From positions 2,170,001 to 2,234,000 of the forward strand of contig NZ_LN879502.1 in the NCBI RefSeq assembly GCF_001499655.1: a DNA stretch of 64,000 bases, given 5' to 3'. The position numbers and the translations under genes are program-made. The notes under the pieces were generated by a model that was given only the letters and a program-made list of their open reading frames with translations, searched no databases and was not told the DNA's origin. Shown one piece after another: positions 17,634-26,243 of the stretch (the stretch's first letter is position 1; each line of letters begins with the position of its first letter). This DNA comes from Candidatus Protochlamydia naegleriophila. GTDB lineage: Bacteria; Chlamydiota; Chlamydiia; Chlamydiales; Parachlamydiaceae.

Positions 17634-19586
17634 TTAATCTTCTTCTTCATACTCCTTTTTGAGCTCTTCAAGAAGTAAAGGATCGACCAAGGTCGTTGTA
17701 TCACCCAAAACACGCTCTTCAGCAATATCGCGCAGCAAACGTCGCATCACCTTACCACTGCGCGTTTTGGGGAGATCCCGGACAAAAACAATTTTTTCAG
17801 GCCTCGCAATGCCCCCAATCTTTTTAACAACGTGTTGCTTTAAGCGATCGATGAGGGTGTCTTCTGGAATAATCCCTTCTTTCAGCGCTGCAAAAACCGC
17901 AATCGCCTGTCCTTTAATAGGATGGCTAATTGCAATGACAGCTGCCTCTGCCACGCCCGGGTAATCCATCAAGGCACTTTCAATTTCTATACTGCCTAGG
18001 CGGTGTCCAGAGACATTGATCACATCATCCATGCGACCGAGAAGCCAAAAATAACCATTTTGATCTGTTCTTGCACTATCCCCTGTAAAGTAGTAATATC
18101 CATTACCTTTTTTCCAGTAGATCTCTTCGTATCGTTTAGGGTTGTTATAAATCCCGCGTAGCATAGAAGGCCATGGAGAGCAGATAACGAGAGAGCCCTT
18201 GGAATCATCCGCTTGATTTTCATTTAAAATGGCCGCTTCAATTCCAGGAAGAGGGCAGGTCGCACTACCCGGTTTAAGCGGGGTTAAACCTGGAATAGGG
18301 GCAATGAGAATGCTGCCTGTTTCAGTTTGCCACCATGTATCTACAATGGGACACTTGTCTTGTCCAACATACTTATAATACCACATCCATGCGTCCACAT
18401 TAATGGGTTCACCAACTGATCCCAACAATCGCAAGGAAGATAGATTGAATGTCTCTAACCATTTTTCTCCCCATTTCATAAACGTCCGAATCAACGTAGG
18501 CGCAGTATAAAGCGTCGTCACGCCATAGCTCTCAATTAGCTGCCACGCACGATTTTTTTCTGGCCAATCTAACGAACCCTCATAAATTAATTGAGTCATT
18601 CCATTCGAAAGCGGCCCATACACAACATAGCTATGCCCTGTAATCCAGCCAACATCAGCCGTACACCAATAAACATCTGTCGGTTTAACATCGAATACCC
18701 ACCGCATTGTGGTTTTGACACCAACCATATAACCGCCAGTCGTATGAATAATTCCCTTTGGCTTCCCAGTCGTGCCAGATGTATAAAGAATAAATAGAGT
18801 ATCTTCAGCATCCATTTCCTCGGGTGGATAATACGTGGGAGCCTTCTCGACTAGCTCATGATACCAATAATCACGTCCCGTCAGCATCTCAACTGGTTGA
18901 TCGGTGCGCTTCACAACAACAACCCGTTCTATGCAGGGACATTCACTTGCCACTTGATCAACGGCCGGTTTTAAAGCCACTATCCCCCCTTTGCGAATCC
19001 CTCCATCGGCCGTTATAACGAGCTTCGCTTCAGCATCCAAAATGCGCTCCTTTAATGCATCTGAAGAAAATCCGCCAAAAATAACGACATGAATGGCACC
19101 AATGCGGGCGCAAGCCAGCATGGCTATAACCGCCTCAGGAATCGTTGGCAGATAAATGGCCACCCTATCCCCTTTCTGTACTCCAAGCGATTTTAAGGCA
19201 TGGCTGAACTGATTAACTGCTGCATATAATTCACCATAGGTAAAACTTCTTTTTTCCCCTCGCTCACCTTCCCATAACAAGGCGATTTTATACCTCGTTG
19301 GCGTCTCCATATGGATGTCCAGGCAATTATAACACGCATTCAGTTTGCCGCCTAAAAACCACTGTACGTGAGGCGGATTCCATTCTAAAACCTGATTCCA
19401 AGGATGAAACCAATGCAAAGTATAAGCCTGCTTTTCCCAAAAAGCTTCTTTGTTCTGGTTTGCTTCTTCAAAAAGTTCAAACGATTGGATGTTAGCTGCT
19501 TTCTTAAACTCTTCCGAAGTGAGCGATTCGGCTGCCGCAGCTTCAGTTGCAAAACAGAGCATCAGCCCTAGCAAATATCCGATCAT
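17634..19586 (-). CDS. acs: Acetyl-CoA synthetase with an N-terminal signal peptide
   Basis: Activates acetate to acetyl-CoA through acetyl-AMP. The 650-aa protein has the complete enzyme: the ACAS N-terminal segment (WFHPWNQVLEWNPPHVQWF), the AMP-binding P-loop YTSGTTGKPKGI, DVGWITGHSY, WWQTETGS, and the C-terminal PKTRSGKVMRR with the acetylatable catalytic Lys612. The first 20 residues, MIGYLLGLMLCFATEAAAAE, look like a Sec signal peptide with an AAA cleavage site. The start has a well-placed site (AGGATATAAA), and no later start would leave a full N-terminal domain. Either the enzyme is exported, which is odd for a CoA- and ATP-dependent reaction, or the segment is a retained leader without function. 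It is convergent with the DUF1796 pair. Confidence 0.95.
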   Translation of the reverse strand: MIGYLLGLMLCFATEAAAAESLTSEEFKKAANIQSFELFEEANQNKEAFWEKQAYTLHWFHPWNQVLEWNPPHVQWFLGGKLNACYNCLDIHMETPTRYKIALLWEGERGEKRSFTYGELYAAVNQFSHALKSLGVQKGDRVAIYLPTIPEAVIAMLACARIGAIHVVIFGGFSSDALKERILDAEAKLVITADGGIRKGGIVALKPAVDQVASECPCIERVVVVKRTDQPVEMLTGRDYWYHELVEKAPTYYPPEEMDAEDTLFILYTSGTTGKPKGIIHTTGGYMVGVKTTMRWVFDVKPTDVYWCTADVGWITGHSYVVYGPLSNGMTQLIYEGSLDWPEKNRAWQLIESYGVTTLYTAPTLIRTFMKWGEKWLETFNLSSLRLLGSVGEPINVDAWMWYYKYVGQDKCPIVDTWWQTETGSILIAPIPGLTPLKPGSATCPLPGIEAAILNENQADDSKGSLVICSPWPSMLRGIYNNPKRYEEIYWKKGNGYYYFTGDSARTDQNGYFWLLGRMDDVINVSGHRLGSIEIESALMDYPGVAEAAVIAISHPIKGQAIAVFAALKEGIIPEDTLIDRLKQHVVKKIGGIARPEKIVFVRDLPKTRSGKVMRRLLRDIAEERVLGDTTTLVDPLLLEELKKEYEEED

Positions 19587-19644
19587 TTTATATCCTATAT
19601 AAAATCTTGAGTAATGAATACAGCTGTTAAAACCACCACTGGGT

Positions 19645-20823
19645 TCACCATAATTCGCCTTGATCTAACACTCGCAAACGGCTAAAGATCCATTGTTGGA
19701 GCTGGTTCTTCCACTTTCCTTTAAACGTCCACTGCACAGAAGAGGGCTTTTCACCCTCTCCTACCCACACCTGACAGCCTGCTGGAAACGTTCTCTCATG
19801 CTTAAAATTGGAAGCCGGTTGAATCCACAGCTGCTCTTTGAAGATAATATCCTGAAAAATTTTCTTCGAAAGATTGTAGCCAATTTTTGTGGCTGGGCAA
19901 ATTCTGGCATCGAATCCCCATGAAATTAATTGAGGATGCTCTTTTACACGCCATCTTTCGGGAATGAAACAGTCAGGGTGGCTCCATCCATTGCGATTCA
20001 GTTGAACGAGCGAAGCAATCCATCCCCTTTCTTTGTCCGTCGATTTGCGCGTCCAAATATCTGTCAGAGGATATAAACGCAATGCTTCGTTCATGCAATG
20101 ATCCAGACTGTTTTTGAAAGAGTCTTGAAAGGAAGGGTAAAGAAGAATAAGGTGGCAGATTAGGTCGGTGCATTGAATGCAAATACTTGTCAAGAGATCT
20201 TCTACGACAATAGATACTTGCTCTATTTGACTAAGTGCTTTAAATTCATCGTGATTGGCAAAAATAAAAGCTTTATTTTCTTCAGCTAAAAGGGCGACAA
20301 CTCTATGATACAGTCTCCATCGAGCAGCCGTATCGGGAAATCCTATATGCCTCTTAATTAAGCGATTGATGTCGGCAATGCCTGGATACATCTCTTCAAA
20401 TTCAAAGTCACTTGCTTGCCGACCAAAGATCGAGCTAAATCCAATCCGAAATAAAGCCTCATAAACATCCCAATAGATGTCCCCCTTTTTAGGAGGAAGG
20501 TTGAATGTAACATCCGTATCCAAGTTGATTCTTCTAAGCCCGTCGGCAAGAATTTTGCGCCTCAGCTTCCAAGACTTTCCATTCAGGGTTAAAAGAGGGA
20601 TAAAAGGAGAGAAAGCCGTGGTAAATTCATCAAGAGATGCTTCACTCTTGGGCAAAGCCATGAGCGTTTCCGTATCGCAGATCAAATCTCTCTTAAGAAA
20701 GCGAACTTTTCCTTTCTTATTCCTAAACAATTTCCAAGCCAGAGTTCCGGGAGAAAAGGGAAAGAACAAGACTCCTCCATAAAACAGAACTGTATGATAA
20801 AAAGCTTGAATCGTTTTAAGCAT
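19645..20823 (-). CDS. Divergent cytochrome P450-like protein
   Basis: 392 aa. Two P450 landmarks are visible in the right order and spacing: the K-helix ExxR (Glu246 to Arg249 in NEALRLYP) and the heme loop SWGFDARICPATKIG with Cys309 as the presumed thiolate ligand. Between them stands PDCFIPERW, the usual PERF/PERW motif. The heme loop has lost both consensus glycines (Phe-x-x-Gly-x-Arg-x-Cys-x-Gly), and the I-helix oxygen-activation motif (AGxxT) is not recognisable near LLTSICIQCTD. A hydrophobic N-terminus (LFYGGVLFFPF) may anchor it to the membrane. It could be an unusual monooxygenase or a P450-fold protein that no longer activates oxygen. The ATG at 20823 is chosen over a GTG one codon earlier. 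Confidence 0.65.
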   Translation of the reverse strand: MLKTIQAFYHTVLFYGGVLFFPFSPGTLAWKLFRNKKGKVRFLKRDLICDTETLMALPKSEASLDEFTTAFSPFIPLLTLNGKSWKLRRKILADGLRRINLDTDVTFNLPPKKGDIYWDVYEALFRIGFSSIFGRQASDFEFEEMYPGIADINRLIKRHIGFPDTAARWRLYHRVVALLAEENKAFIFANHDEFKALSQIEQVSIVVEDLLTSICIQCTDLICHLILLYPSFQDSFKNSLDHCMNEALRLYPLTDIWTRKSTDKERGWIASLVQLNRNGWSHPDCFIPERWRVKEHPQLISWGFDARICPATKIGYNLSKKIFQDIIFKEQLWIQPASNFKHERTFPAGCQVWVGEGEKPSSVQWTFKGKWKNQLQQWIFSRLRVLDQGELW

Positions 20824-21019
20824 CACCCATCCAGGTTGGTTGTTTTTTAGTATAAAATATTTAAAAATCCATACTTGTCAAGCCCACAACTCATCCTCTC
20901 TGCAAGAATGATTTAAGCTGGTTCTCCCACTAATCCTCTCGACTAAAGTCGCGAGATAGTAGAATCACCTTGTCATAGAATACTCTTTTCATTAAATAAA
21001 TTATTTTAACAGAAGATTA

Positions 21020-21838
21020 ATGACGCTTATAATGGAGAAACGATTGGTTTCTAAACAAACGACCATTATTCTTCTTTTTACGGCCGCGATAATGATCATG
21101 GCAATTGGATTATGGCTTAATCCAATCCCTCAGCCTCAGGCCTATCACAACTTTGCCGATCAACGCACAGTACTAGCTATCGCAAATGGCCTGAATGTTA
21201 TTTCGAATCTTCCTTTTGTCCTTGCCGGAATGTGGGGGCTCTATATCCTTTCCTTTCCGACTAAAATAGGTTTCGTTGACAAGCGCGAAAAATGGCCTTG
21301 GATTGGCGTATCAATTGGCCTGATGCTAACAGGTATAGGATCCAGCTACTATCACCTAATGCCCGACAATTCGCGGCTTGTTTGGGATCGCTTACCAATG
21401 ACCATTACTTTCATGTCTTTGGTCGCGGCTCTTTTGTGCGAACGCATTAACCTACGCCTAGGCTTATGTTTGTGGCCTTTCTTAATTGCCATTGGGTTCA
21501 TAGCCGTTTTTATGTGGAAAGCAAGCGAATGGCGCGGAGCAAGTGACTTGCGTTTTTATATAGGTTTACAAATCTTCACCATCGTGGTGATGCTAATCAT
21601 GCTTTTTGCTCCCTCTCCCTACACGCGGACGCGGGACCTTGCCATTGTCGCTGTGTGCTATGGATTAGCCATAGGTTTTGAAAGAATGGATCATCCGATC
21701 TACACATTCAGCGGAGGCATAATAAGCGGACATACGTTAAAGCATTTAACCGCTGGACTGGCTGGAGCCTGGCTCATCCGGATGATCTGGAAACGGAAAA
21801 TTGTTAAAACATTGCCAATAAGGAAAAATCACGCATGA
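21020..21838 (+). CDS. Ceramidase-like (alkaline phytoceramidase) membrane hydrolase
   Basis: 272-aa polytopic protein with about seven membrane helices. It matches the alkaline ceramidase branch of the CREST family: YHNFADQR early, then NVISNLPFVLAGMWGL, GIGSSYYHLMPDNSRLVWDRLPM (first part: Ser, His and the Asp pair) and GGIISGHTLKHLTAGLAGAW near the end with the HxxxH zinc ligands. The family hydrolyses ceramides in the plane of the membrane. In a chlamydia the substrate would be host ceramide or a related lipid; this is inference. An alternative start is the ATG at 21032. Its stop overlaps the start of the next gene (ATGA), so the two are translationally coupled. Confidence 0.75.
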   Translation: MTLIMEKRLVSKQTTIILLFTAAIMIMAIGLWLNPIPQPQAYHNFADQRTVLAIANGLNVISNLPFVLAGMWGLYILSFPTKIGFVDKREKWPWIGVSIGLMLTGIGSSYYHLMPDNSRLVWDRLPMTITFMSLVAALLCERINLRLGLCLWPFLIAIGFIAVFMWKASEWRGASDLRFYIGLQIFTIVVMLIMLFAPSPYTRTRDLAIVAVCYGLAIGFERMDHPIYTFSGGIISGHTLKHLTAGLAGAWLIRMIWKRKIVKTLPIRKNHA

Positions 21839-23031
21839 AATTTCTGTCTCGCCGTTTATTGTGGTGTACTGTTCTTGTGGCTTTACTTTGTTTTGGCCTG
21901 ATCGCAGCCCGCTATATCAATGAAAACTTAGTCGGTTTAGGTCCAATCCCCACTCGATCTGCCTTTGCAGGCCGCCTGCCCAGTTTAGAGGGAGATCCTC
22001 ATCACTTCCAATTTTTTTACGCAACTAACCGTGCCAATACAGAAGACACCTTTAATGCACAAGGGAATCAATTAGGCGACACGATTGCCACTGGAACATT
22101 CGACGTACGCATTTCGCCCTATCTTGCGATCAAGCCTTTTGTGTGGTTCGACTCCGAGAGTATCAAATGGTTGGCAAGAAACGATCTTCAAAAAAACACG
22201 TTTGTTCCGATGCTTCGTCAAGCCGTCCAAGCCTCTCCTCAAAAATCGCTCTTAATTATCGTATGGGGATTTAGAGACTGGTTCCAGTCTGCAGCCTTAA
22301 AGACTGCTTATACAGCCTATGCCTTAGACATCAATACCCCTGTCCTTTTATTTGACTGGCCTGGCAATCAGGGTGAGGGAACGCGCGGATATGCTGCTTC
22401 ACGAGTCATGGCAACGCGCTCTGGCCAGGATTTAGGGCAGACTCTGGCAAGAGCCATCCAAGAAACAGGGGCTGAACGCATTTGGCTAATGGGGAGTAGC
22501 CTTGGGTGCCAAACCATTTGTGACTCTCTCAAGTGGCTTGCAAGCCAACCAGAATTGTTGGAAGGAAAAACCAAAATCGACCACGTTGTTTTATCTGCAC
22601 CTGATGTTTCCGCAAATGCCTTCGATGAAACATTCTCTCATCAAATTCAAAGTGTATCGAAACATTTAACAGCCTATGTGTCTTCAAATGATCGTGCCTT
22701 GCTCATGAGCCAATGGCTCAATGGCAGCAGACGTTTGGGACGAACAGCAGAGATCTCAATTCCTCCCGAAGACAGAGTCGGAGAATATGAATTTGAAGAA
22801 GCATTAGAGCTACTCGATTTACAAGCTAAGGGAGCTAGAAACATCTCGATTATCGATGCTACCCCCATCAACACCTTGCGAAATTTGCACCATTTTTTTA
22901 CCGATTCACCCGTATTTTTCGACGATCTCTATCAACGCCTGCTACAACCAGACGATATCGTTAACCGCCGTCTTCACACGGTCCACAATAGGACTCAAGG
23001 CATGACTTACTGGATATTGTGGAATGATTGA
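21835..23031 (+). CDS. Alpha/beta hydrolase, DUF900 family, membrane-anchored
   Basis: 398-aa protein starting with an uncleaved-type signal anchor (RLLWCTVLVALLCFGLIAA). The body has the DUF900 entry FFYATNRAN, then a long strand-helix region and the nucleophile elbow MGSSLGCQ with Ser222 in GxSxG. An acidic residue in VVLSAPDVS and a late His (LRNLHHFF) could complete the triad. It should act outside the cytoplasmic membrane as an esterase or lipase of unknown substrate. The overlap ATGA with the ceramidase-like gene ties the two into one operon and suggests a shared lipid substrate or pathway. Confidence 0.8.
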   Translation: MKFLSRRLLWCTVLVALLCFGLIAARYINENLVGLGPIPTRSAFAGRLPSLEGDPHHFQFFYATNRANTEDTFNAQGNQLGDTIATGTFDVRISPYLAIKPFVWFDSESIKWLARNDLQKNTFVPMLRQAVQASPQKSLLIIVWGFRDWFQSAALKTAYTAYALDINTPVLLFDWPGNQGEGTRGYAASRVMATRSGQDLGQTLARAIQETGAERIWLMGSSLGCQTICDSLKWLASQPELLEGKTKIDHVVLSAPDVSANAFDETFSHQIQSVSKHLTAYVSSNDRALLMSQWLNGSRRLGRTAEISIPPEDRVGEYEFEEALELLDLQAKGARNISIIDATPINTLRNLHHFFTDSPVFFDDLYQRLLQPDDIVNRRLHTVHNRTQGMTYWILWND

Positions 23032-23036
23032 TCAGG

Positions 23037-23951
23037 CTAATTATTTTTATGATCTGCAAGCACTTCATGGATAATGCGCCAGCACCCCCTAGCCTCTGCA
23101 TTCAGTGGATTACTAAGGCCGGCTGCAGTAATCAAAGCCTTCCACAAGGCCCAGGCACGTCCACGGGACCATGTAGCAGAGTCGACAGGAAGTGCACTGC
23201 GAAATATCTTCCGGCTTTTACCTTCGAATAGCGTCCAGGCAATGACTAGATCGCAAGCCGGGTCTCCAACCGACAGCTGCCCAAAATCGATGACAGCACT
23301 CAATCGCCCTTCTTTCACCAGTAAATTACCCGCACTGACATCTCCATGAACCCATACTGGATCCTTCTTCCAAATGGTTGAAAGAGCTATTTGCCAGACT
23401 TCAGTTGCAGTATCCCTATCGATGCTACCTTTTAAAGAATCGATCGCATGCTGTACCTCAGCATCGTAAATCGCAAGCGATCCTCCTCGATAGAAGCTGT
23501 GTGCTCCGGCCAAAGGTCCATCTGCAGCGTCGATCCGCTGCAACGCCGCGAGAAATTGGGACAGGGTTGCAGCAAACTCGCAAAGATCTGCTATAGGAGC
23601 GTTAGCAGCACAGGTCCCCTCTATCCAGCGGTAAATAGACCATTTCCAGGGATAATCATCGGCTGGTTCTCCAATAACCAAAGGCTCTGGTACGGCAAGG
23701 GGAAGCAGAGGAGCCAACTTAGGCAGCCAATACTGTTCTTTTTCCACTTGAAAAGCATACTCTGCAGCACTCGGCATGCGTACAAGCATCTGATCTCCTA
23801 AGTGAAATGTTCGATTATCCCACCCACTGAAGGCGACAGGCAAGACAGGAAGATCTTTCCATTGTGGAAACTGGGTAGCCACCAAATAGCGTACAAGTGC
23901 AGCGTCTATAATCAATTGTTTATGCCCCCATCTGAATACCTGTTTTTGCAA
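23037..23951 (-). CDS. Aminoglycoside phosphotransferase-family protein
   Basis: 304-aa small-molecule kinase fold of the APH/ChoK group. N-terminal LPVAFSGWDNRTFHLGDQML is the nucleotide loop, MLVRMPS carries the strand with a basic residue, and VHGDVSAGNLLV is the catalytic loop with Asp and Asn. AVIDFGQLSVGDPACDL holds the metal-binding Asp. The motif set resembles the APH subgroup related to resistance enzymes, but the substrate may be any hydroxylated compound. The start codon appears to be TTG at 23951, directly after an in-frame TAA, with no clear ribosome binding site. The gene is visibly richer in G+C than its neighbours, hinting at recent transfer. It is convergent with the DUF900 gene, only five bases apart. 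Confidence 0.85.
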   Translation of the reverse strand: MQKQVFRWGHKQLIIDAALVRYLVATQFPQWKDLPVLPVAFSGWDNRTFHLGDQMLVRMPSAAEYAFQVEKEQYWLPKLAPLLPLAVPEPLVIGEPADDYPWKWSIYRWIEGTCAANAPIADLCEFAATLSQFLAALQRIDAADGPLAGAHSFYRGGSLAIYDAEVQHAIDSLKGSIDRDTATEVWQIALSTIWKKDPVWVHGDVSAGNLLVKEGRLSAVIDFGQLSVGDPACDLVIAWTLFEGKSRKIFRSALPVDSATWSRGRAWALWKALITAAGLSNPLNAEARGCWRIIHEVLADHKNN

Positions 23952-24011
23952 TTACTCTGTGCTCATTTTTATCCACGTATTGCTGTGAGTGGGCCTACTT
24001 GAGTTTGAAGC

Positions 24012-25163
24012 TTAAAATTTATACCTATGGAGCATGGGAATTGCAATGCGTGTCATTAGAAAATGCAGAATGTTCCATGGCACTCTTCTATAAAAAGGCA
24101 AATGCTGGCAGTAGAGAGCACTATATTCGATAAAACCGACACCACCCCGCCATTTCTTAAACTCGGAAACACCCGCACTCATGTTAAAAACCAAACCTTT
24201 ATCCAAGGATTCTTGGAGAGAGAGGGCTGTCAACATGCGATACAGGCCTTCTTTTGGAGATAATTGCGTGTCATATCCCACTATGGGAGTCGCCAAAATC
24301 CCGTTCCGATTAAATGAAGTAATGATTCCAACTAAATGCCCGTCAACTCCACGCAAACCATGAAAATTCATGAGCTTCTGCTGGTGGCACAATTTAATAA
24401 AGGCAGGAGTGAATTTCGGATTGCAATCAGAGTATTTATCTATATAAAGGAGATAATAGAGCTCGACAATCCGTTCGTAATCTTTTTCTGTGATGTCTTC
24501 ATGAGAAAGAATTTGATAAGGAGTTGTTTTTAAAAGGTCAAAGTCCTGCTGCGTCACTCGTCGGTGGGCATAATCCTTTAATTTTTTATCAAAGATAAAA
24601 ACTTCTCGAGAAGGAACGAATAGATACCCGCACTCTTGCAATGAATCCATCAAAGCTGCATTGGTGTGTCGATTGAGGGAGCGAAACATGATGGCATGTT
24701 GTGGAAAGCGTTCTATGAGATGGCAAGTCAGCTTTTTAAGAGAGATGTTCTCTAAATTGTGATAAAGATTCGTCGACAGCAACCAATTGTTAACACAAGC
24801 CACTCGATTGATCTCTGAGACTTTCAATAAAGTGCCCAAACTTGCTAAAGGAATAGATAACAGCTGGCTCAACAGTTGGTTATTTAAAAATCGAAGCTCT
24901 TGTTTTCCATATGTAATATACATGGTAAAAGGAGAGGTCACATAGGAATTATCATACTCCGCATCATTTACCGTCAGAGGGAATAACTGCTCTCCCATTT
25001 TTAAAACGCACATCTTGGTCTTCACATTACTCACGTAATTGCTCGATGGAGAGCTTAGAAAAGGTGCAATATAATTTTGCTCATATTGAGTCCCTGGCCA
25101 TTCAAGATATTGATAATTAGAATGGTCGTATAGTTGAGGGGCATCCAAGCACTGTTTTTTCAT
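24012..25163 (-). CDS. GNAT/FemAB-like acyltransferase, weakly assigned
   Basis: 383-aa soluble protein with no signal peptide. The C-terminal half looks like an acetyltransferase-fold protein: VELYYLLYIDKYSDCNPKFT, LMNFHGLRGVDGHLVGIIT as central strands, and GLVFNMSAGVSEFKKWRGG as the late helix-strand also seen in BioF2/CelD-type GNAT proteins. The N-terminal half is unrecognised. The donor and acceptor are unknown. It is a monocistronic gene in a loose accessory region with a start close to GGGGACTGG. Alternative: a family restricted to environmental chlamydiae. Confidence 0.55.
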   Translation of the reverse strand: MKKQCLDAPQLYDHSNYQYLEWPGTQYEQNYIAPFLSSPSSNYVSNVKTKMCVLKMGEQLFPLTVNDAEYDNSYVTSPFTMYITYGKQELRFLNNQLLSQLLSIPLASLGTLLKVSEINRVACVNNWLLSTNLYHNLENISLKKLTCHLIERFPQHAIMFRSLNRHTNAALMDSLQECGYLFVPSREVFIFDKKLKDYAHRRVTQQDFDLLKTTPYQILSHEDITEKDYERIVELYYLLYIDKYSDCNPKFTPAFIKLCHQQKLMNFHGLRGVDGHLVGIITSFNRNGILATPIVGYDTQLSPKEGLYRMLTALSLQESLDKGLVFNMSAGVSEFKKWRGGVGFIEYSALYCQHLPFYRRVPWNILHFLMTRIAIPMLHRYKF

Positions 25164-25484
25164 CCAGTCCCCATAAAAGTTAAAACGTATATTTTTTATT
25201 TAACTGTATGAAGCAGACCCATTGTTGCACAACAAGAGAGTACGTATATTGATACCTGAGCCCAAAAATGAGGGAATTCAAAGCCCCTACTTTTCATTGG
25301 GAAAATAATATAAATATTTCAAAAAATATCCGCTAAACGTCTCATAATTTTTCCATAACCTATCTTTATCACTCCAATTCAAAATTTCACATCGTAATTT
25401 CTTTAATATAAAAAAATCTAGACTACATATTAACAAACACAAGATATCTATTACATACTGCAACAGCTTTTAAAAAAAGAAATC
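25164..25484. other. AT-rich intergenic region
   Basis: About 320 very AT-rich bases between the acyltransferase-like gene and two decayed genes. Nothing gene-like or repeated is seen. Confidence 0.4.
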
Positions 25485-25749
25485 ATGATGGAACACATAG
25501 ATACTTCTGGAAAAGCACTTATTGAATTTTGGAAATGGGCTGCCGATAAAGGAGAAATGAATCCCAAAACAACCAGTGCAATTCAAATCATTTGCTCACA
25601 AATACTTAAATCAACATCCAGCACATGAGAAACTAATGATATCCATAATTTAAATATCGATGATATATGCCGACGTTTTCAAAAAAAAACGAAGCAGGGA
25701 TTTTAAACCAACAAGTTTAGCATCATACATAATGCACTTTAAGCGATGA
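25485..25749 (+). pseudogene. Remnant resembling the N-terminus of a recombinase-like protein
   Basis: From ATG 25485 the frame reads LIEFWKWAADKGEMNPKTTS and stops at TGA 25626-25628 after 47 codons, then continues in frame as ETNDIHNLNIDDICRRFQKK. At the nine-A run 25681-25689 the reading must move one base: removing one A gives KRSRDFKPTSLASYIMHFKR, then TGA at 25747. The joined sequence has the pattern of an N-terminal SAM-like domain found in integrase-related proteins (WAxxKGxMN..., DFKPxSLxxY). The TGA most likely replaced a Trp codon. No catalytic domain follows, so this is a truncated remnant. Its 3' end overlaps the end of the VOC remnant on the other strand. Assignment from memory, moderate. 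Confidence 0.5.
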
Positions 25750-26025
25750 TTTCAATTGAATGTTCATTCAAGATTTCAATGAATTCATCTAAAGGAGTAT
25801 CCGTCAAAAAACAAATGTCCATAGATCCAGGCTGAGGATGAAGGGCTTTAGGCTCAAATTCGCTGCCAGGTTCATGCCGATTAATTTTTTGCTGCCCGCA
25901 TAAAAGAGCTTTGCGGCAGCTTCCAAAAGTCAATCCATCCATTCCAATACCTCACAATAGAAATGAAGCTAGATCTTAATTGACTTTACTGTCAAAACGA
26001 CATGATCAATCCCTAAAAAAGCCAT
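25739..26025 (-). pseudogene. Broken VOC (glyoxalase/bleomycin-resistance) family gene
   Basis: A perfect ribosome binding site (AAAAGGAGGAAAG) precedes ATG 26025. The frame starts MAFLGIDHVVLTVKSIK, the standard VOC beginning, then hits TAG at 25969-25971. Two codons later FYCEVL is still in frame, and then the frame shifts: restoring one G in GTATTGGAATGG would give the family's VLGMDGLTF. The middle part (GSCRKALLCGQQKINRHEPG, FLTDTPLDEFIEILNEHSIE) is intact and typical. The protein is cut at IEIIA where the second half should continue with the last metal ligand. So it carries a nonsense codon, a frameshift and a lost 3' end. It joins directly onto the recombinase-like remnant. Confidence 0.75.
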
Positions 26026-26176
26026 CTTTCCTCCTTTTAGATCTTTTTGCAACTGTAACCAGAACAACTCCAATAGGCGATTGAAATTTGGCATTCTTTA
26101 ATAAATAATTTCTTGACTTCGCCTATTTGACTTTATACCTTCTGATCTAAATTTATTGAATTTTTCAAACGATAAG

Positions 26177-26204
26177 AGCGATCAGCAAAGCTTGGCTGAT
26201 CGCT
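26177..26204 (+). other. 10-bp hairpin upstream of the second dehydrogenase gene
   Basis: AGCGATCAGC (26177-26186) pairs perfectly with GCTGATCGCT (26195-26204). It lies 40 bases before the dehydrogenase ATG, where it may be an operator, leader hairpin or leftover terminator. No T run follows. Confidence 0.45.
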
Positions 26205-26243
26205 AGCGCCCCAAACCGAATCTATCAAACCTGGAGCTAACCC

